From Pleurodeles waltl (taxonomy: Eukaryota; Chordata; Amphibia; Caudata; Salamandridae): 64,000 nt of DNA. The translations under genes were made by a program, and so were the position numbers. The notes under the pieces were generated by a model. It saw only the letters and a list, made by a program, of their open reading frames with translations. It did not search any database and was not told where the DNA came from. Positions 59,461-64,000 of the stretch are shown piece by piece (the stretch's first letter is position 1; every line of letters starts with the position of its first letter). The stretch covers positions 427,011,776 to 427,075,775 of the forward strand of contig NC_090442.1 of the NCBI RefSeq assembly GCF_031143425.1, in the 5' to 3' direction.

Positions 59461-59462
59461 CT
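59262..59462 (-). pseudogene. BED-type zinc finger of the hAT transposase
   Basis: Minus-strand reading gives VWDFFTVF, then PDIAICSIC with two Cys, SRGKLGTNYETGGQTTLLRK and HH (His pair), i.e. C-X2-C ... H-X-H-like spacing of a BED finger with its leading aromatic residues. Two stops interrupt it. It binds the element ends in active copies. Confidence 0.7.
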
Positions 59463-60999
59463 ACCAATGTCTGAATAAGCGGTGGTAGGTGGAAGTTGTT
59501 TTGATGACTTTTGCCTCTCTATAGTGCCTTTTTCTACTGAGGTGGCTGTGGATGTAGGTCGCATCTGGGGCCTTGTAAATATGAAAGCTGGTGGTATCTG
59601 TCACACATCTCTTGGAGCAGGTTGAGAAGATTGGGTAATGTTTGACTTCACTGAGGCTGGGTTAACATCATGGATGACTGGCTCATCATCAGACTCGTCA
59701 TCCTTCTTCTCTTCATCCATAACTCTAAGGCTTTCAGGAACCTTTATTTTCACTCCTTTTCTCTACTGGCATGTCTTAGACTGAGGTGGCATCCAACTGA
59801 AGTCTTGATCACCCAAAGGGGGGCCTTGAGGTAGAACATGGCGGAGATCTGGAAGACCGTAGATCTTGTTAAAGAGTGGCTTCTTCGGCTTCTTTGGCTT
59901 CCTCAGCATGAAGCTCAACATCCTAATGGGCTTCTACTTCACAAGAAACTGCTATTGCTGGCTGTGGCTTTTGTTGTCCACTAGACTGAGTTTCTGGCAA
60001 TGATTGGGTACTACTATGAGAAAGAGATAAGTCCATTTGAACATCACTGCTCTTCGGCATTCCTGTCTTTAGAGAGGCGGCCTCTGTGCCAGACATTGCT
60101 TGGGCCTAGTTAGGAATGGGGCTTCTGATGCAGGAGTGCTGCTTTCTTGATAGCAGCTTTCTTTGGGGCCATCTTGAAGCTATCAGTTTGCAGTAACACT
60201 TAGCTTCAAAAGCTGAAGAGATGTCCATGTGGTCGTTAATGTGGTCACACGTCACATTGTGCCCAGGCCTTCTGTCTGGCAGTACTGTGGGTGATGTCTC
60301 TTTCTCTTCATCCACCTAAAAGCAAGCATGCAGGAAGGATCAGTGAAAAGTGGCATTGTTGCAGTTGCATTAGTAGTAGAAACAATATAATTTAATAGTT
60401 ACTTAACTTGTAAATAATTGTGAAATAATATGATGTATCCATTCGTAAAACCACACCAATATTAATTTTTATTATCATACACTTATGAAGGATAAAAAAG
60501 AACAACAACTACAACATACAGAATGTAACTGTTAGCTTTATCTTTATCAAGTTGGCATGTGGCACTCAGAGAGGTGCTGGTGACAAATAGAATAATCCTT
60601 TAATAATGTTATCTAGGGCAACTGTACACCTATGGCAGACATGGAGCTAATAGGGAAAATGGAAAAAAAAAATATATATATTAATATTTTTTTTAACTTT
60701 ATTTAAAAACAAAATTCTAAAACCAAGAAATAGATATATTATTTTTATTATTATACGATCATTATAAAATAAAGTTTGTGAAACAAATTAATATAAAAAA
60801 AGAATAAAAAAAATAGAATTCAATTGCTGGTGTATGTACTGGGGAAGGGGACTACCATGAAAAAACACACTTATTTGGAAGGCAAGGAGTGGTGCAAGTG
60901 AAAAATGCAAAAAAGTATATAATCAAATATAAGACACTGCTCATATAGTACTTTTAGCAATAAGCAGTAACCTACTAGGCCTACTAAGCACTAACCTAC
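59463..60999. other. upstream of hAT gene; no domain recognised
   Basis: 59463-60315 may hold the hAT 5' exon or UTR; a minus frame at 60106-60315 starts MDEEKETSPTVLPDRRPGHN but matches nothing I know. 60400-60840 is AT-rich. Confidence 0.4.
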
Positions 61000-61014
61000 T
61001 AGGCCTGATTAACA

Positions 61015-61576
61015 CACAAAATGGCCGCCAGCCACATGATCAAACAACAACCAGCAAGGAGGCATGGCCACCAAACAAAGAAGAACACATGCAGGCCTAA
61101 TACCGCACTGGCTGCTTACACAAAATGGCCGCAAGGCACATGTTGAAAAAACAACCAGCAAGGAGGCATGGCCCCCGCAACATAGAAGAACACATGAAGT
61201 CTTAAAAGCACACTCACTGCCTACACAAAATGGCCACGAGCCACATGGTCAAACAACAACTAGCAAGGAAGCATGGCCACCACAACAAAGAAGAACACAT
61301 TTAGGTCTAAAACCACACTGGCTTCTTACACAAAATGGCCCCAAGCAACATGGTGAAACAACAACCAGCAAGGAGGCATGGCCACCCCAACATAGAAGAA
61401 CACATGAAGGCCTAAAAGCACACTGGCTGCCTACACAAAAGGGCCGCCAGTCACATGATCAAGCAACAACCAGCAAGGAGGCATGGCCACCACAACATAG
61501 AAGAACACATGCAGGACTACGTGCTGCCTACACAAAATGGTCACAAGCCACATCGTCAAACAACAAGCAGGATGAA
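61015..61576. repeat. 105-bp minisatellite, about 5.3 copies, open in frame
   Basis: Units begin CACAAAATGGCC at 61015, 61119, 61224, 61329, 61434 and 61531 (spacing 104, 105, 105, 105, 97). Each has AACAACCAGCAAGGAGGCAT, GAAGAACACATG and CACTGGCTGCCTA. Because 105 is 35 codons, the plus strand stays open for 171 codons from 61064 with repeats of TSKEAWPPQHRRTH. No promoter or splice context is seen, so I treat it as a repeat rather than a gene. Confidence 0.88.
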
Positions 61577-61639
61577 TAGAAATAAAAACACATATAAGTA
61601 TAGCACTATACTTGACTATACAATAAGAGCCCATGGCCA

Positions 61640-62102
61640 CATGGCCTGGGGAACACAGACAAATAGTGGCCTATAACATACACTCTCACACACTGGCCAG
61701 ACAAAGAAGGCATTGGTACAGGAGATAAAAACAGCATCAAGCCATTAATTCCAAAAACAAAAATTAAAGGGGCTAAAAACAACAACACACATCATACAAA
61801 GGCATAAAGTACTTTTACTTCGCCATACACTGTTTGCAGAAAGAAATGTGACCGACAAACAACATTTTGTTATCTTTAACCCAATGCCATCCATGGTGTT
61901 TCAGTTCAAAAGGCACCACAAACAGTTGTTTCATCGTGCACCCATGACTAGTACTGGGCCTACAGCTGGAAGGCGTGTTCCATTAGCAGACTAGGCCAAT
62001 TAAGTTAACATTAGCATAGTGAATTAAATGAGTATTGCAAATTTACAAAGCAAAGCATGGAACTATAGGCCCCAAATGCAGGCCACCCACCACAATAAAT
62101 TC
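61640..62102. other. no feature recognised
   Basis: Nothing beyond short frames between the minisatellite and the next MITE. Confidence 0.5.
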
Positions 62103-62105
62103 TGA

Positions 62106-63026
62106 GGGCCATATTTATACTATTTGACGCAAAACTGCGCTAATGCAGTTTTGCGTCAAAAAAATTAGCGCCGGCTAACGCCATTCTGAAGCACCAAGTG
62201 GGCGCCGTATTTATTCAATGACGTTAGCCGGCGTTAGCCGCCGGCGCTGCCTGATGTGCGTAAAAAAAAATGACGTACACCAGGCAGCGCTGGCGTAGGG
62301 GAATATGGAGCTTGGGCGCCAAAAAATGGGGCAAGTCAGGCTGAGGCAAATTTTTCGCCTCAACCAGATTTGCGCCATTTGTTTCGACTCCCAACCCCCA
62401 TTGAAATTACTCCTGTCTTAGCAAAGACAGGAGTCATGCCCCCTTGCCCAATGGCCATGTCCAGGGGACTTCTGTCCCCTGGGCATGGTCATTGGGCATA
62501 GTGGCATGTAGGGGGGCACAAATCAGGCCCCCCTATGCCACAAAAAAATATATATATATACTTACCTGAACTTACCTTAATGTCCCTGGGATGGGTCCCT
62601 CCAGCCTTGGGTGTCCTCCTGGGGTGGGCAAGGGTGGCAGGGGGTGTCCGTGGGGGCATGGGAGGGCACCTCTGGACTCCTTCAGAGCCCACAGGTCCCT
62701 TAACGCCTGCCCTGACCAGGCGCTAAAAAACGGCGCAAAAGCGGCTGGACGTAATTTTTTTTGACCCGCCCACTCCCGGGAATGAATTTTGACCGGGAGT
62801 ATAAATACGGCGCACATGCCTCGGAGTCAATTTTTTAGGCGGGAACGCCTACCTTGCATATCATTAACGCAAAGTAGGTGTCCACGCAAAAAAATGACGC
62901 AAACTCCATGGACTTTGGCGCTAGACGCGTCTAACGCCAAAGTATAAATATGGAGTTAGTTTTGCGTCGGAATTGCGTCAAAAAAAACAACGCAATTCCG
63001 GCGCAAACAGAGTATAAATATGCCCC
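62106..63026. mobile_element. MITE, 921 bp, GGGGCATATTTATACT termini
   Basis: Left GGGCCATATTTATACTATTT and right (other strand) GGGGCATATTTATACTCTGT are inverted and flanked by TGA (62103-62105, 63027-63029). Strong internal hairpins flank both ends: CGCAAAACTGC with GCAGTTTTGCG (about 62128-62157), TTAGCGCCGGCTAACG with CGTTAGCCGGCG (about 62165-62235) and a TTGCGTC...GACGCAA-type arm on the right. Non-coding. Confidence 0.85.
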
Positions 63027-63029
63027 TGA

Positions 63030-63700
63030 GTTTGAATACAAATACAGATAAATCCTGGTGTATGTCCTCTATCAAACAAACTAGTTGTGTATATCCAGGA
63101 GATGAAGAAAGCAATCCTTCCAGGTGAAATCCAAGTGAAAAGTGACCAGGAAATGGACAAAGCACTGGGAGGAACCTACTGGTCAGGAACAGGACTTTGG
63201 AGTCTCTGGGGAACTTCCTATTGTTGAAAAAAATACATTAAAAAAGTACTCCTCGCACAAGAAAATCAAAGCGAAGGGTCCATTAGAGATGATTTTTAAT
63301 TTTAGCTGCTTCAGCTTCGCCAGGTTTCAGTAGCAGTCGATTCCGCTCACTTGCGCTTGCCTCCATCACAAAAGATGTGCTGGAAGTCACTGGTGCCGCA
63401 GTATAACTCGCAGGTGGGTAAAAAATCTAATTTGTGCCCGCAAGTGACTGGAAGTCTCTCGTTCTGCTTCCCGCACACGCAAAATGACATTAAGTGTGCC
63501 AATGGGGGAAAAACTGAAAAAAACTCCACTATGTTGTGGAGGGCAGAGTCTATCGGTAACTCCACGTTCTCCGCTGTACGCAGAGTTGCTGAATTCCTCA
63601 AACTCCCCAGCGGAGTGGAGTTTTTTGCCCAAGCCTAATTAGGGGTACACAAATATGGAACTTCGGTAGATACAATGTTTAAACAAGACAAGTAACCCTG
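63030..63700. other. no gene; GAGTGGAGTTTTTT inverted motif
   Basis: Contains AAAAACTCCACT (about 63519-63531) and GAGTGGAGTTTTTT (about 63613-63626) as a 12-bp inverted pair about 95 bp apart. A small foldback element is possible but its ends are unclear. Confidence 0.35.
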
Positions 63701-63727
63701 AGTGTTGACCTAAAGACAGTACTCGTA

Positions 63728-63818
63728 AATGCCCTTCGTGAATTCCCAAAGTCGTAAACTTAGACTTTTGGTCTAAGTTTAGACAAATGTCTAAGTTTAC
63801 CTTTGTGAATAGGGCCCT
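63728..63818. mobile_element. small foldback MITE-like element
   Basis: ATGCCCTTCGTGAATTCC...GTAAACTTAGAC on the left pairs with GTCTAAGTTTAC...GTGAATAGGGCCCT on the right (about 63728-63818). An additional GTCTAAGTTTAGAC palindrome lies in the loop. Too short for a gene. Confidence 0.6.
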
Positions 63819-64000
63819 GTATATTTTAAGATGAACTAGAAAGAAATCAGTGATCCTATTCAAAGGAAAATACAAACGAGCAACAGTATTGTAGCCATGA
63901 CTCCAATTTCAAATCTGCAGCATTCTTAGATCCAAGCCAAAATGACTGCCTATTTATATCCTTTCATCTTGCAATCCTTGCCATATGTGCGGTGTTCTGA

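Noticed and set aside
61064..61579. 171-codon ORF as a real gene
   Set aside because: Its length follows from a 105-bp tandem unit; no promoter, intron or homology seen.

Overview
This is vertebrate genomic DNA with no host gene, rRNA, tRNA or prokaryotic feature that I can support. It is almost wall-to-wall transposable elements, nested several layers deep. The mix suggests an amphibian with a giant genome, most likely a salamander: abundant Harbinger elements with paired Myb-like and transposase genes, L2-type LINEs, Penelope-like elements, long Gypsy-type LTRs and a large gamma/epsilon-like endogenous retrovirus (ERV). That taxonomic call is inference from repeat content; a lungfish or another amphibian cannot be excluded.

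Layout, left to right. 1-2445: LINE reverse transcriptase remnant (+). 2570-4495: AT-rich ~148-bp tandem array split by a ~1-kb candidate solo LTR. 4734-5427: Harbinger-type MITE. 5500-6410: ~61-bp minisatellite. 7261-7429: foldback MITE. 7433-9659 and 22597-23280: two halves of a minus-strand LINE interrupted by a 12.9-kb ERV (9664-22592, minus strand) with two 1.42-kb LTRs, a 4-bp CCTT target-site duplication, a polypurine tract, and broken gag, pro, pol and env plus one extra ORF. 24154-27719: Harbinger element carrying a nested L2 LINE. 28137-29240: Gypsy-type LTR with a nested 427-bp insertion. 29249-29826: Penelope-like reverse transcriptase fragment facing a hammerhead ribozyme on the opposite strand. 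30106 to about 39195: decayed autonomous-type Harbinger with head-to-head Myb-like (minus) and transposase (plus) genes and a nested L2 tail. 40245-42220: two MITEs. 43928-47892: long LTR beside gag/protease remains of a Gypsy element. 47930-49130: Penelope-like terminal region with a second hammerhead ribozyme (minus). 50712-51429: inverted second copy of the 40-kb MITE. 52155-54790: remains of another Harbinger element and GT-rich repeats. 57176-59460: hAT transposase pseudogene with BED finger. 61015-61576: 105-bp minisatellite open in frame. 62106-63026: long MITE.

Every coding region is a pseudogene or decaying transposon gene. The genes relate to one another as parts of elements: gag-pro-pol-env of the ERV, and the two-protein Harbinger pair (DNA-binding Myb-like protein plus DDE nuclease) whose terminal repeats resemble those of several non-autonomous copies in the window. 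The best-supported unusual items are the two foldable hammerhead ribozymes, the unanchored ERV Env with its conserved disulfide motifs, the in-frame UAG after protease, and the divergent Harbinger gene pair.
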